Of a stretch of 64,000 nt of DNA, positions 26,101 to 33,505 are shown piece by piece (the stretch's first letter is position 1; the number at the start of each line of letters is the position of its first letter). The stretch is from Motacilla alba alba (Eukaryota > Chordata > Aves > Passeriformes > Motacillidae), in NCBI RefSeq assembly GCF_015832195.1, contig NC_052026.1:11581619-11645618 (forward strand). Reading direction: 5' to 3'. Made by a program: the position numbers and the translations under genes. Below the pieces are notes generated by a model. The model worked only from the letters and a program-made list of their open reading frames with translations. It ran no database searches and was not told the DNA's origin.

Positions 26101-29100
26101 AGCGACACAAGCGGCAAGCTGGGCTTTGAGGAGTTCAAGTACCTGTGGAACAACGTCAAGAAGTGGCAATGTGTGTACAAGCAGTACGATACCGATCAGT
26201 CAGGCGCTGTTGGGAGAGCCCAGCTGCCCAGCGCCTTGAAGGCTGCGGGGTTCCAGCTGAACGAGCAGCTGTGCCGGGTGATCGTGCGCAGGTACGCCGC
26301 CGAGGACGGCAGCATGGATTTCAACAGCTTCATCAGCTGCCTGGTGCGGCTGGACAGCATGTTCAGGGCCTTCAAGTCCCTGGACCAGGATGGAAGTGGG
26401 CGCGTCAGAGTGACCATTGAAGACTGGCTGCAGCTCACCATGTATTCATGAAGGTGTGGCAAAGAAGTGGCTTTGCGTGGAAGATTCACCTGGAGGACTT
26501 CACTCCTCTGCTACACTGCTGTAGTCTTTGCCTTTAGTCTTTCTAAGGCAGATGTAGCTAGCGGTAGATGGCTCAGCTTAAAGTGTAGTGATTCCTCTTG
26601 TGCATGCACTAGTCTGCTTTTCTGAGGGGTTTGTGTAGGTTGTTTATTGGGCAGTTGCATAAGTTCAGAAAATTCTAGATTCTAAGGTTAGGGAATATAG
26701 TGGAAAGACCAAATCTTAGTTACTTTTTCATGTAAAGTGGCTTGTATACTAGAATAACTATTATTTTTAAAAGCTCCTAAGTTTGGTGTTGATGTTGCTG
26801 TTCTGATTTGTCAGCAGTCACTAAGCTGGAATAAAGGCTGTTTGCCTGAAGTCAGGCAGTCACTGGTAGAGTCTTGTGCAGTTATTTCCAACAAGGGGAA
26901 CAACATTAGAGTTGCAATAACTGTAATGATCAGTGAACTTACATAATCATTCCATTTCCTTTCTACTTCTGCTTTTCATGCTTGGCTGCTGAAGCAAAAC
27001 CTCAGTTTTACTGTCAGTTCTATCTGGTGGCCAGGACAAAATAGAAGACTTATATGAGGCTACTTCTGCAATGATCTCCTTCCTACAGTTCCATGAACTA
27101 GTCTTTTCTCTCTTTCCTTCAAGCCTAAACATAGTTATAAAGCAAACAACTTAAAATGCTACATTTATATTTAGAGAAACTTGAAATAATTATGCAGTCA
27201 CATAGCAGACAGAGAGCCAAAGTCAACTTTTGGCTATATGAGTGAAATTTCATCAGACTGCAGCATCCCACTCAAGGTAGTTATATGCAGTTCTGGCTAA
27301 GATGTCAATTTCTGAGTAAAAAAAAAATAAAAATAATAACATGAACTGTCAAAACTGCATTTCTTTGAATTAAGGATTACATTTTGATCAAAACAGCTCT
27401 TGCACAAGGCAGATTTCTTGGCAAGGCTCTGCTGCTTTAAACGAAAATTGTCTTGGGTGTGTGCGAACTGGCTGGAATGTGAAAAGAGGAGTTAAATCGG
27501 CAGCCTGGCACTAGAGGCAGTCTCCAGATGTGAGAGTCCTCATGCCCCTGCCCTTCCCCAGGGACACAGCAGTGACTAATTGAGAAATACCACTCAATAC
27601 CTGCAGGCCATCGGCATGTTAATGGCATGCTGTGGTTTGGTTTGGTCTGTAAATTTCCATAGCTTTGATTTCTAAATCTTGCACTTACACTTGGCAAATA
27701 GTATTTTTCAAATTGATGAGATATCCTCCCTGGTATACTTGCAGAAACCTTTTACTTGAAACTAACTTACAACTTGTGCCCAGACTTTTTTCCTCCGGCA
27801 CTTGGTTTAATAGCAAACAGAAAAATATTCCTACTATCCCAGAGAAAAGAGGCTAGTTCCTTCCTAATGGCATTCAGCCTCCTCCCAGTTCTTCAGTGGA
27901 AAAGCACTCAGTTATCCATTGTGCCATGCCGTGCCATTTGGGCTCTGAGTAATAGAAGAGTAAGCAGGAGGTAAAGTGTGATATCCTCCTCAAAAGTATT
28001 GATGCTGTAGTACTTTAAGCTTTATACTGCATCTGGCTTGCAGTCCCTGTGCACATCTAAATATACTTACGACAGTGCAACTTTCTTGTTTTCCAAAGTC
28101 TAAGACTTACTGTATTATATAAAAAAACCAATAACAAAACCAACATCAAAAGATCAATCAAAAGGATTGGTTAGACCATCAACATAAAGAAAATAGCAGC
28201 TGTCTATGCAAAAGAGTCCTGCATTGGTTTTGAAGGCTAAATGAAATTATATCTTAGAAGATTTAAGTCCTGTGAAATGTATAGCTTGATGATGACAAGT
28301 TATTAATACTGATTTCATTATGTTATTACACATATTTTGTCAGTCAAGAACCATCTCAAAATCTAAATTCAATTACTGAAATCCCTGTTTCATAGCATCC
28401 AAAATTTTCAAAGCACTCTACAAGGCAGCCTTAGTATCTCCCCTGGCATATTGCACTGTTCAGCAGCAGAAAACCAAGAGCAGAAAGGTTAAGGTTGGTG
28501 TGCTCTTGTGGACATTAGAAGTTGGTAGGAGAGCCAGAAATTGAATCCTGGTCTGGCTCTTTGCTGCAGATTTACCCAGCAGACCACCCCTCACTCACTT
28601 GGCTGAAAAAGTTTTATGTTGTTCTCATATATAGGGACTCCACTTTTTAAGAAAATGTTTTTCTTGTTGAAATGCAAAACACATTATCCACAAAGGGAAC
28701 TCTGCTTTACACTTCAGTTTGCTTTTAAAAATTTTCTTATGAATGCCCTTATTGTGAATATTCAAAACAATGTCTTCTTGTCTACTTGTCAACTCTATTA
28801 TGCTGTCATTACCTGCTCTGTGTCCCACCATCTAAGACATGCAGGTGGCTTTTGCCCAGACAGATGTTTCCCAAAACACTCAAGAAACTTCCAGTGTGGT
28901 GACGAAACACTACTGACATAAGCATAGATTTCATCAGGCATCTGCCATTCTCCCTGTCTGCAAATATAATGCAGCTTACACAGAATTAATCACAAATCCC
29001 ATCAAAGCAAGCTTCAAATGTTTTGTTGATGTAGCTTTGTAGTTAACACATTGAAATGTTTGTTCAGATCAAAACTGGAATTATTACAGAGGCTGTTCCA

Positions 29101-32100
29101 ATGAATTCCTTGCCTTTCTGGCTTAAAAGGTAGGGCAGTGCATTGGCTTCCAAATAGCAGGTAGGACAGTGCATAGGCTTCAGAGGAAAGCTTAAGATAA
29201 ACCAGGTAGATTTGGTTGTCCTTTCACTGACATATGTTTTATTGCTGAAGGTCAGACTCAAAGCAGCAGCCTCACTCTTGGCCTGTTGATTCTGCATTGT
29301 GTTGCATTGGTCTCTGAACTTCAGCAAGTGCCAGTGCTGCATGCACTGCTACAGTTACCTCAAACATGTGGATTCCAGTTATTCTTAGAGACTTCCTGAA
29401 GGCCATGTACTAAAGAATCTTTTTTTTTTTTTGGTAGGTTTTTTTGTTCATAAAAGAAATCTGTAACTAGTTCGTCGCTATTGAAAATGTTTATATTGCT
29501 ACTCCAGCCTTAGTATTACAGATTTAGCAAGCTCTTAGGTTTTTTCTCAGGAAGAACAAAAACCTCTAGTATCGTAAACTTAGTGCATGTGTTGTGTTTG
29601 ATTCACAGAAGAGCTTTTAAAGTCATTTGTTGTATTAACTATAACTACTGCCGTGCATGTTTGGGTTACAGAATGGAGATGGCACCATCGACTTCAGAGA
29701 GTATGTAATTGGTTTGTCTATTCTCTGTAACCCAGCCAACACAGAGGAGACTATTCGGATGGCATTTAAGGTAAGTTCAATTTAGTGTAAATCTACAAAC
29801 CTGACAAATCAAGAGTGACTGTAAGTCTGTTAGCTTTCAAATCATAAGTTTATAGCTTCAATCTGTTATGCAAATGTGAGTAATTCTCTTAAACCAATTG
29901 ACATTTAGAGTGCGAAAGGGAGGGGAAGAATTGCAGGTATCATAGAGAAGGGTTTCAAAAGCCATCTGAAGGCACTAATGAATATGTAACTTGGCAGGCT
30001 AACTCCAAAAATGATTCAGCAACACTTGTAGTTTTTTTTTGCCTGAGGTTTTTTTTCTGCTGTGATTCTTCAATGTCACAATAGATGGAGTAATATCCTC
30101 TTGTGGGTCAAGCTTCACTAGAGTCATTGTTCTTAACAAAGAGGGAGAAAAAAAAAATCAAGGGCTGTTCAGGACTGGCACATTGAAAACTGGGCTGCAT
30201 CTAAGAGCTGCTGGCTTGTCCTGTGGTGCCCTGATAGTACAAACAGTAAAGGAGCAGTAGCTGCTTTCACATCTCAGGTACATGCAGACAATACATGACC
30301 AGGTATGCCCATGTTGTGAATCCTTGGCTCTTTTTTTAGTAGCTCTGATACAGATCCAGTTGTTTTACCCATTAATCTGCACTTATGAACTGTATTGAAC
30401 AACATATTGAGATACCACTCATGTTCATTTTAAGCTGGCTGCTTCCTGGTACTGATGCATACTTAAGAAGTACCAGAGATTTTTTGGCAATCCATTATAT
30501 TCACTGGCTTCTATTCAGATAAGCTCTAGAGTTTTTCAAGGTGATTTGTTAATTTTTGTGGATGTTTTATCAGTACAGATTCCGGTGAAGAAGCAAGCAT
30601 AGCAGCTATTGTTGCTGTTCCGTTGTGTTGTTTCTTAGACTATATTGTTCAGTATGATAAAAGGTATGCTGATTATAAAATCAGTAATTTGTTTTCATTT
30701 CCAGTTTCAGCACAAAACAACTCATTTAGCTGGTAAAAGCGTGCTTCAGTCTAAAATGGAGCTGTGGGTTCCTTTTGCTACTTGTTTTCTGTGCCACTAA
30801 ATGTCTTTTCTTTCACAATGGCAAAGTTTGCCTGTAGCAAGTATTTAAGAATTACAGCCATCCATCCCTTGTATTTCTCATGGGGTGATTCATAGCAGAT
30901 GGTTACTGTCACTGCACTGGGCAGGATGGGATGATCAGTGTACATCAACTGCCTGCATTCCAGGAAACTAAATTCCTTGTTAATTACAATTAATTCCTTA
31001 GTGGGTGATCAATCACATACATTAAAATTTAGGTACGTCAGAGCATAAACTATGATAGCAAGTTTAATCTGACAGGAGATGTGCTACAACCTAACAAAAA
31101 TGGAGACTGAAACCTAGGATGTTCCAATATAGACTGGCTGAATCCAGTAGACTCTTAGCATAGCTCATGGTGACAATAAACAGACATCTTTGTTTATGTT
31201 TTATCCGTTTTGTATTATTTTTATCAGTGAACCAACGCTGCGAGGTTTGTTTGTTTGTTTTGGCAGAATGTTCTATTCCCAGCTATAGCATGGACATTAC
31301 TCTGTAAAGTGTCAGCTTAGTCTTATTCCAGGCTCTTTTAATCCCAGGCATTGTTCACAGAGCTGCTGAGTGCTCAAAAGCCACGATGAGTGGCTAATGT
31401 GCACAGAGGGTTCATAGGCAAAGTGATGCCAAAGTGTTTCTACACGTTCTGTCTCTTCCAGCTCTTTGACATGGATGAGGATGGCACTATAACAGAAGAT
31501 GAGTTTGCATCTATCATTCAGTCAGCACTGAGGCTGCCTGACCTTGATGTTTCTGTGCTCTTTAAAGAAATAGACGCAGATGAAACCGGGAAGCTCTCCT
31601 ATGGTAAGTTACGTCCTTTTGTTAGAAAGAATACTCTGATAGTCATATTGACAAGGGGTTTCCTTTTTTAATTCCCTCAGATTCCTTGATGGTTCTCATA
31701 CCTTGTTTCTGGGGAGAACTGTTGAAGAACAGACTTAGATACTTGGTGTGATACTCCTGGGTTTTCTTAGAGGGAACTAACTTGAGATCAGCTTCAGTAA
31801 AAGAAGCAGGCACTGAAATTTTCTTTGATTCTGTTGCTGCACTATAGCATCTGTGTTTTTTTAATGTTTTTCAGAGGAGTTCAAGAATTTTGCACTCAAG
31901 CATCCAGAATATGCCTCATTGTTTACTACATACATAGATCTACAGAGACACCAGTTAGGTATGTTTGAGGAGCATGACACTGAGCCACCCAAAGGCAAAC
32001 ACGGCCCAGTTAGGAGCACAGCCCTGGTCTCAGAAACAACACCACTTGCAAGAAATAAAGTCTGTCCTGAAGGCAGTGAAGAAGATAGCTCAAGTACTTC

Positions 32101-32119
32101 TGACAAAAAGGATGACTGA
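4984..32119 (+). CDS. LPCAT2: Lysophosphatidylcholine acyltransferase 2 (14 coding exons)
   Basis: Coding exons: 4984-5103, 9896-10035, 11038-11255, 12493-12605, 14703-14763, 15774-15832, 17026-17060, 19026-19080, 22210-22292, 22829-22954, 24038-24191, 29672-29770, 31462-31603 and 31875-32119. All junctions are GT-AG and phase-compatible, giving 549 residues (human about 544). The enzyme acylates lysophosphatidylcholine and acetylates lyso-PAF at the ER and lipid droplets. Visible features: a membrane segment at about residues 43-73; the acyltransferase HX4D motif H128-SSFF-D133; a PEGTCTNR block at 202-209; a VPVQPVLLRYPNK block; EF-hand loops at 387-398 and 424-435 plus a third candidate loop at 459-470; and a C-terminal KKDD that fits the dilysine ER-retrieval pattern. 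The start is the first in-frame ATG, with G at -3 and +4. A second in-frame ATG is at codon 5. CAPNS2 sits inside intron 11. Confidence 0.96.
5104..9895 (+). other. LPCAT2 intron 1
   Basis: 4.8 kb intron with donor gtaagg and acceptor tttttttccag. The first 400 bases are still CpG island; the rest is CpG-poor. I see no coding exon, RNA gene or clear transposon in it. The open frames present are short and carry no recognisable motif. Confidence 0.8.
9896..10035 (+). CDS. LPCAT2: LPCAT2 coding exon 2 (residues 41-87)
   Basis: Starts TVLQGIILLPLRV and encodes one long hydrophobic stretch (about residues 43-73) that should be the membrane anchor or hairpin, followed by ...LEGWRR. It ends after two bases of codon 87 (ag|gtgaaa). 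Confidence 0.93.
10036..11037 (+). other. LPCAT2 intron 2
   Basis: 1.0 kb intron, AT-rich, with T-runs near 10070-10120. The acceptor is ttctttttgcaag. A short 'ctatgattctatga' string near 10408-10420 resembles a CR1 3' terminal repeat, but no CR1 body is recognisable before it. Nothing else of note. Confidence 0.75.
11038..11255 (+). CDS. LPCAT2: LPCAT2 coding exon 3, catalytic HX4D motif (residues 87-160)
   Basis: Encodes RMIQTTLSSLTRTAYFVMGF, then the acyltransferase core ...FVAAPHSSFFDAI... The catalytic histidine is H128 and the paired aspartate D133. The acceptor at 11037 is preferred over an AG at 11040 because it keeps the protein the same length as human at this junction and is the first AG after the pyrimidine tract. 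Donor tggca|gtaag. Confidence 0.95.
11256..12492 (+). other. LPCAT2 intron 3
   Basis: 1.24 kb AT-rich intron without recognisable exons or elements. The acceptor is atctgtttcacag. Confidence 0.75.
12493..12605 (+). CDS. LPCAT2: LPCAT2 coding exon 4 (residues 160-197)
   Basis: Encodes (T)ILRSLQPVAVSRQDPDSRKN and onward to RGQWPQ, part of the acyltransferase domain. It closely matches the human LRAVQPVLVSRVDPDSRKN segment as I remember it. Phase 0 at its 3' end (cacag|gtaata). Confidence 0.94.
12606..14702 (+). other. LPCAT2 intron 4
   Basis: 2.1 kb intron. It contains a cluster of T-runs and A-runs with a short duplicated segment at about 13260-13395 (listed separately) and a small AT/GT-rich stretch just before the acceptor (14656-14690). 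No further gene is seen. Confidence 0.75.
13260..13395. repeat. Poly-T/poly-A cluster with duplicated AAAGACCAAC unit
   Basis: The string 'aaagaccaac' followed by a T-run occurs at 13260 and again near 13291. A self-complementary T9A8 tract lies between the copies. Further T-runs follow near 13332 and 13376. It looks like local slippage duplication, with no sign of a transposon. Confidence 0.7.
14703..14763 (+). CDS. LPCAT2: LPCAT2 coding exon 5 (residues 198-218)
   Basis: Encodes ILIFPEGTCTNRSCLITFKQ. This carries the PEGT-type glycerophosphate-binding motif (E203, G204, T205) of the LPLAT/AGPAT acyltransferase family. Ends after one base of codon 218 (caag|gtgaga). Confidence 0.95.
14764..15773 (+). 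other. LPCAT2 intron 5
   Basis: 1.0 kb intron with acceptor tttgtggctgcag. No exon or repeat family recognised. Confidence 0.75.
15774..15832 (+). CDS. LPCAT2: LPCAT2 coding exon 6 (residues 218-237)
   Basis: Encodes GAFVPRVPVQPVLLRYPNKL, the conserved VPVQPV block that closes the acyltransferase active-site region. Phase 0 at the 3' end (aagctg|gtgagc). Confidence 0.95.
15833..17025 (+). other. LPCAT2 intron 6
   Basis: 1.2 kb AT-rich intron with acceptor tattttttccttag. No further gene features seen. Confidence 0.75.
17026..17060 (+). CDS. LPCAT2: LPCAT2 coding exon 7 (residues 238-249)
   Basis: A 35-base micro-exon encoding DTVTWTWQGYS plus two bases of codon 249. It matches the family's DTVTWTWQGY sequence and has both splice signals (ccttag and gtaagt). 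Confidence 0.93.
17061..19025 (+). other. LPCAT2 intron 7
   Basis: 2.0 kb intron. It has a short (TA)n stretch at about 17574-17620 and a T-run near 17278-17291. No coding sequence recognised. Confidence 0.75.
19026..19080 (+). CDS. LPCAT2: LPCAT2 coding exon 8 (residues 249-267)
   Basis: Encodes (F)KELCIMTLCQIFTRLEVE, following acceptor cctgcag and ending at gaagttgag|gtaag. It matches the human QLCMLTFCQLFTKVEVE segment. Confidence 0.93.
19081..22209 (+). other. LPCAT2 intron 8
   Basis: 3.1 kb intron, largely AT-rich. I see no transposon, RNA gene or exon in it. Confidence 0.7.
22210..22292 (+). CDS. LPCAT2: LPCAT2 coding exon 9 (residues 268-295)
   Basis: Encodes FLPVHVPTEEEKNDPILFAN and then RVRQTMA, with two bases of codon 295 at the donor (gcaaa|gtaagt). 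It aligns with the family's FMPVQVPNDEEKNDPVLFAN block. Confidence 0.95.
22293..22828 (+). other. LPCAT2 intron 9
   Basis: 0.54 kb intron with acceptor aattttatttcag. Nothing else recognised. Confidence 0.8.
22829..22954 (+). CDS. LPCAT2: LPCAT2 coding exon 10 (residues 295-337)
   Basis: Encodes NALNLPITDHTFEDCRLMIS, then AGQLTLPMEAGLVEFTKISRKL. This is the conserved linker between the acyltransferase domain and the EF-hand region. Donor ctcaa|gtaagg. Confidence 0.95.
22955..24037 (+). other. LPCAT2 intron 10
   Basis: 1.1 kb intron with acceptor tcatgtttgcatag. No exon or repeat family recognised. Confidence 0.75.
24038..24191 (+). CDS. LPCAT2: LPCAT2 coding exon 11 (residues 337-388)
   Basis: Encodes NLKWNHVREQLDTFAAIAS, then SKGGRIGIEEFAEYLKLPIS and DVLKELFLLFDR. 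The last two residues, D387 and R388, begin the first canonical EF-hand loop, so the loop is split by intron 11. The donor gacagg|gtgagt is phase 0. Confidence 0.94.
25696..26451 (+). CDS. CAPNS2: Calpain small subunit 2 (intronless, nested)
   Basis: 251 residues in one uninterrupted frame. Calpain small subunits bind the catalytic subunit of calpain 1/2-type Ca2+-dependent cysteine proteases through a penta-EF-hand domain. Order: start MFLAKALL; a glycine-rich hydrophobic region (about 10-48); NFISEA-type VNLISEAAAQYNPEPPPPP (48-66); the penta-EF domain (about 80-251) with EF1 around A92-E102, EF2 loop D135-E146, EF3 loop D165-Q176 and EF5 from D230; and the family's terminal LQLTMYS. KKWQCVYKQYDTD and AAGFQLNEQL fit CAPNS2 better than CAPNS1. 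The frame is open for 31 codons upstream, but the family start MFLAKALL and A at -3 favour ATG 25696. The loss of introns identifies it as an old retrocopy, and the intact frame shows it is functional. The second half is markedly GC- and CpG-rich. Confidence 0.94.
   Translation: MFLAKALLSGGSGGSGSSRGGSLARGLGGLLTGGGGAGNIGGLVGGLVNLISEAAAQYNPEPPPPPRNHFTNVEAQESDEIRQFRRLFAQLAGDDMEVCATELRDILNKVLSRHQDLKADGFSLDTCRSMVAVMDSDTSGKLGFEEFKYLWNNVKKWQCVYKQYDTDQSGAVGRAQLPSALKAAGFQLNEQLCRVIVRRYAAEDGSMDFNSFISCLVRLDSMFRAFKSLDQDGSGRVRVTIEDWLQLTMYS
26830..26835 (+). terminator. CAPNS2 polyadenylation signal candidate
   Basis: Canonical AATAAA (ctggAATAAAggctg) 379 bases after the CAPNS2 stop codon, in the sense orientation. 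Its use would end the CAPNS2 transcript inside the LPCAT2 intron and give a 3'UTR of about 0.4 kb. Confidence 0.6.
28400..28580 (+). mobile_element. Ancient MIR-like SINE remnant
   Basis: Shows the MIR block order as I know it: 'ttttcaaagcactctacaa' (the TTTACAA region), then 'aaaccaagagcagaaaggtt' followed by aaggttg (the gaggcacagagaggttaagtaacttg core), then 'gagccagaaattgaatcctgg' followed by tctggctct (the gagccgggatttgaacccaggtctg region). Diverged, as expected for an amniote-age element. It lies 1.9 kb downstream of CAPNS2. Confidence 0.6.
29128..29189. repeat. Two-copy 31-bp tandem duplication
   Basis: 'aggtagggcagtgcattggc' and 'aggtaggacagtgcataggc' begin 31 bases apart (29128 and 29159) and continue with near-identical 'ttcca/ttcag' sequence. 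A small local duplication with a few mismatches. Confidence 0.7.
29672..29770 (+). CDS. LPCAT2: LPCAT2 coding exon 12 (residues 389-421)
   Basis: Completes EF-hand loop 1 as D387-R-N389-G-D391-G-T393-I-D395-F-R-E398, all canonical Ca2+ ligands. It continues YVIGLSILCNPANTEETIRM and AFK. Exactly 33 codons, phase 0 on both sides, ending at tttaag|gtaag. Confidence 0.95.
29771..31461 (+). other. LPCAT2 intron 12
   Basis: 1.7 kb AT-rich intron with a short (GTTT)n stretch near 31240-31261. Acceptor tctgtctcttccag. No further features recognised. Confidence 0.75.
31462..31603 (+). CDS. LPCAT2: LPCAT2 coding exon 13 (residues 422-469)
   Basis: Encodes LFDMDEDGTITEDEF: EF-hand loop 2 is D424-x-D426-x-D428-G-T430-I-x-x-x-E435. 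It then encodes ASIIQSALRLPDLDVSVLF and KEIDADETGKLSYE. The last part has a D459-A-D461-E-T463-G-K465-L-S467 pattern continued by E469-E470 in the next exon, an apparently complete third EF-hand loop. Donor tatg|gtaag. Confidence 0.95.
31604..31874 (+). other. LPCAT2 intron 13
   Basis: The shortest intron of the gene (271 bases). Acceptor ttaatgtttttcag. Confidence 0.85.
31875..32119 (+). CDS. LPCAT2: LPCAT2 terminal coding exon 14 (residues 469-549)
   Basis: Encodes EEFKNFALKHPEYASLFTTY and IDLQRHQLG, then a low-complexity polar tail ending SSTSDKKDD and a tga stop. The final KKDD has lysines at -4 and -3, the dilysine pattern used for COPI-mediated ER retrieval, and matches the end of human LPCAT2 as I remember it. 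The tail between the two is poorly conserved. Confidence 0.95.
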
Positions 32120-33505
32120 GAAGAGTTAAATAATTCAGCTCTTGAATTCTACAAATTTTTTTCCTCAGCTGTTCATAAGCACAACTGATGTAGAGATGGA
32201 AGTTACAACTTAAGAAAAGTTTGGGGTTTTTTTTGTTTGGTTGTTTTTTTTCATATCAGAAGGAGTTACTCCTGTTTTATTGTAAGGGGAAAACCACTGT
32301 TCAATCCTTAATGTCAGTATCAAGGTACTGGGAATATTGTTCAGTGTCTTCCAAGTTCATGCTTCCACAAAAGTAATAGGTGTGCTAAGAGGGGTACGAG
32401 GCTCCAGAACTGCAGTGACCTCTTGGAATGGAGACTGAGGAGTCCACTTGTCTCAAAACAAGTGGTATTTTTGGTGCTGCTGAATTCCTCTACATCCCCA
32501 ACATGACTTAAGGAAAAAAATTAAGCTAGTGTGTTATAATTTTTCAATATCACTTAGCTATTCTCAAGTTTCTGCAACACACAAATGAGTTACAGGAAGC
32601 TGAGGGTTTAAGATTATGGTTTTTGGCTGTCCTTAAATTGCCCTTAACTACTTAGGAACCAGAAAGCTTAAGCTTCTGAAAAAGACATGCTGGTTCACTG
32701 ATGTTAACAAAAACCACTTCAGGCCTAAAGGGTGGTGACAGATGGAAATGGCTGTGCTTCTAACAACAAAAAACAAATTGGAATTCCAAGATAGCAGCTT
32801 ACAGTCTAGAGGAAAATGCAGACTGTAAGACCTAAGAATTAATAGACTACTTCAAAATAAATACCATGTTGTTTACAGTAACAACTGTTCAGGAACACTT
32901 TGGGAGGAGCATTTCAAACTTCAGTGTATTTTTTTATTCTTGCAATTATCAACAGAGGAATGTGACCTTGTTCTGCAAAGCTTGAAAGGCAAATATGCTG
33001 TCAAACCGTAGTTCTAGTACTTAGTATCTATCTAAAGCTGTCTCCTAGAAAACATATTTGCATTACTGTGCCATTACTCAGTGTTCTTGGGGCTTGGTTC
33101 AATACCAAGCTCTTTCTAGTCAATGATATGAATGTGTTTTGCCTTGGTCCTCTCTAGTGCACTGGAAATTGGGCCTTTACCTTTTTCCATCCTTTATCTG
33201 AATGCACTTTATGCAGTATTTAAAATATACAGCTATTTAGGCAAATAATTCTCAATAAAAACTTGGAAGGGATGAAATGAGAAGATATTTTTAAATTAAA
33301 ACTGAGATGAGCAAAGCCTAGACTGCCTAGTACAAATAATAACCAACTTTCAGCAAGTTTTCATATATATAATGGTAACCTCTGCCTCTAAGTCATTGCT
33401 TGCAGTCTGGTCGCAAGTTCGTTGCCATGTTTTACTTTCTCTGTTTATAATTGTGCCTCTCCTGATGTTTCATGTGCTTAAAATAAATCTATATTTTTTA
33501 AAAGA
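32120..33505 (+). other. LPCAT2 3' untranslated region
   Basis: AT-rich sequence without coding potential between the stop codon and a canonical poly(A) signal. T-rich runs occur at 32221-32255. AATAAA-like hexamers at about 33254-33259 and 33482-33487 allow alternative shorter or longer ends. The 3' limit is an inference. Confidence 0.6.
33482..33487 (+). terminator. LPCAT2 polyadenylation signal candidate
   Basis: AATAAA in 'gcttaaAATAAAtctat', followed within 30-50 bases by a T-rich element (gagtctttttatttttag). This is the most convincing signal downstream of the LPCAT2 stop; a proximal alternative is at 33254. Confidence 0.6.

Larger units (their letters stand above)
24192..29671 (+). 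other. LPCAT2 intron 11, host of CAPNS2
   Basis: 5.5 kb, the longest intron of the gene (intron 1 is the next longest). It splits the first EF-hand loop after D387-R388. It contains the complete intronless CAPNS2 gene in the same orientation (25696-26451), a MIR-like SINE remnant (about 28400-28580) and a small tandem duplication (29128-29189). The 26.95-28.38 kb stretch shows nothing recognisable. Acceptor ttgggttacag. Confidence 0.9.
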
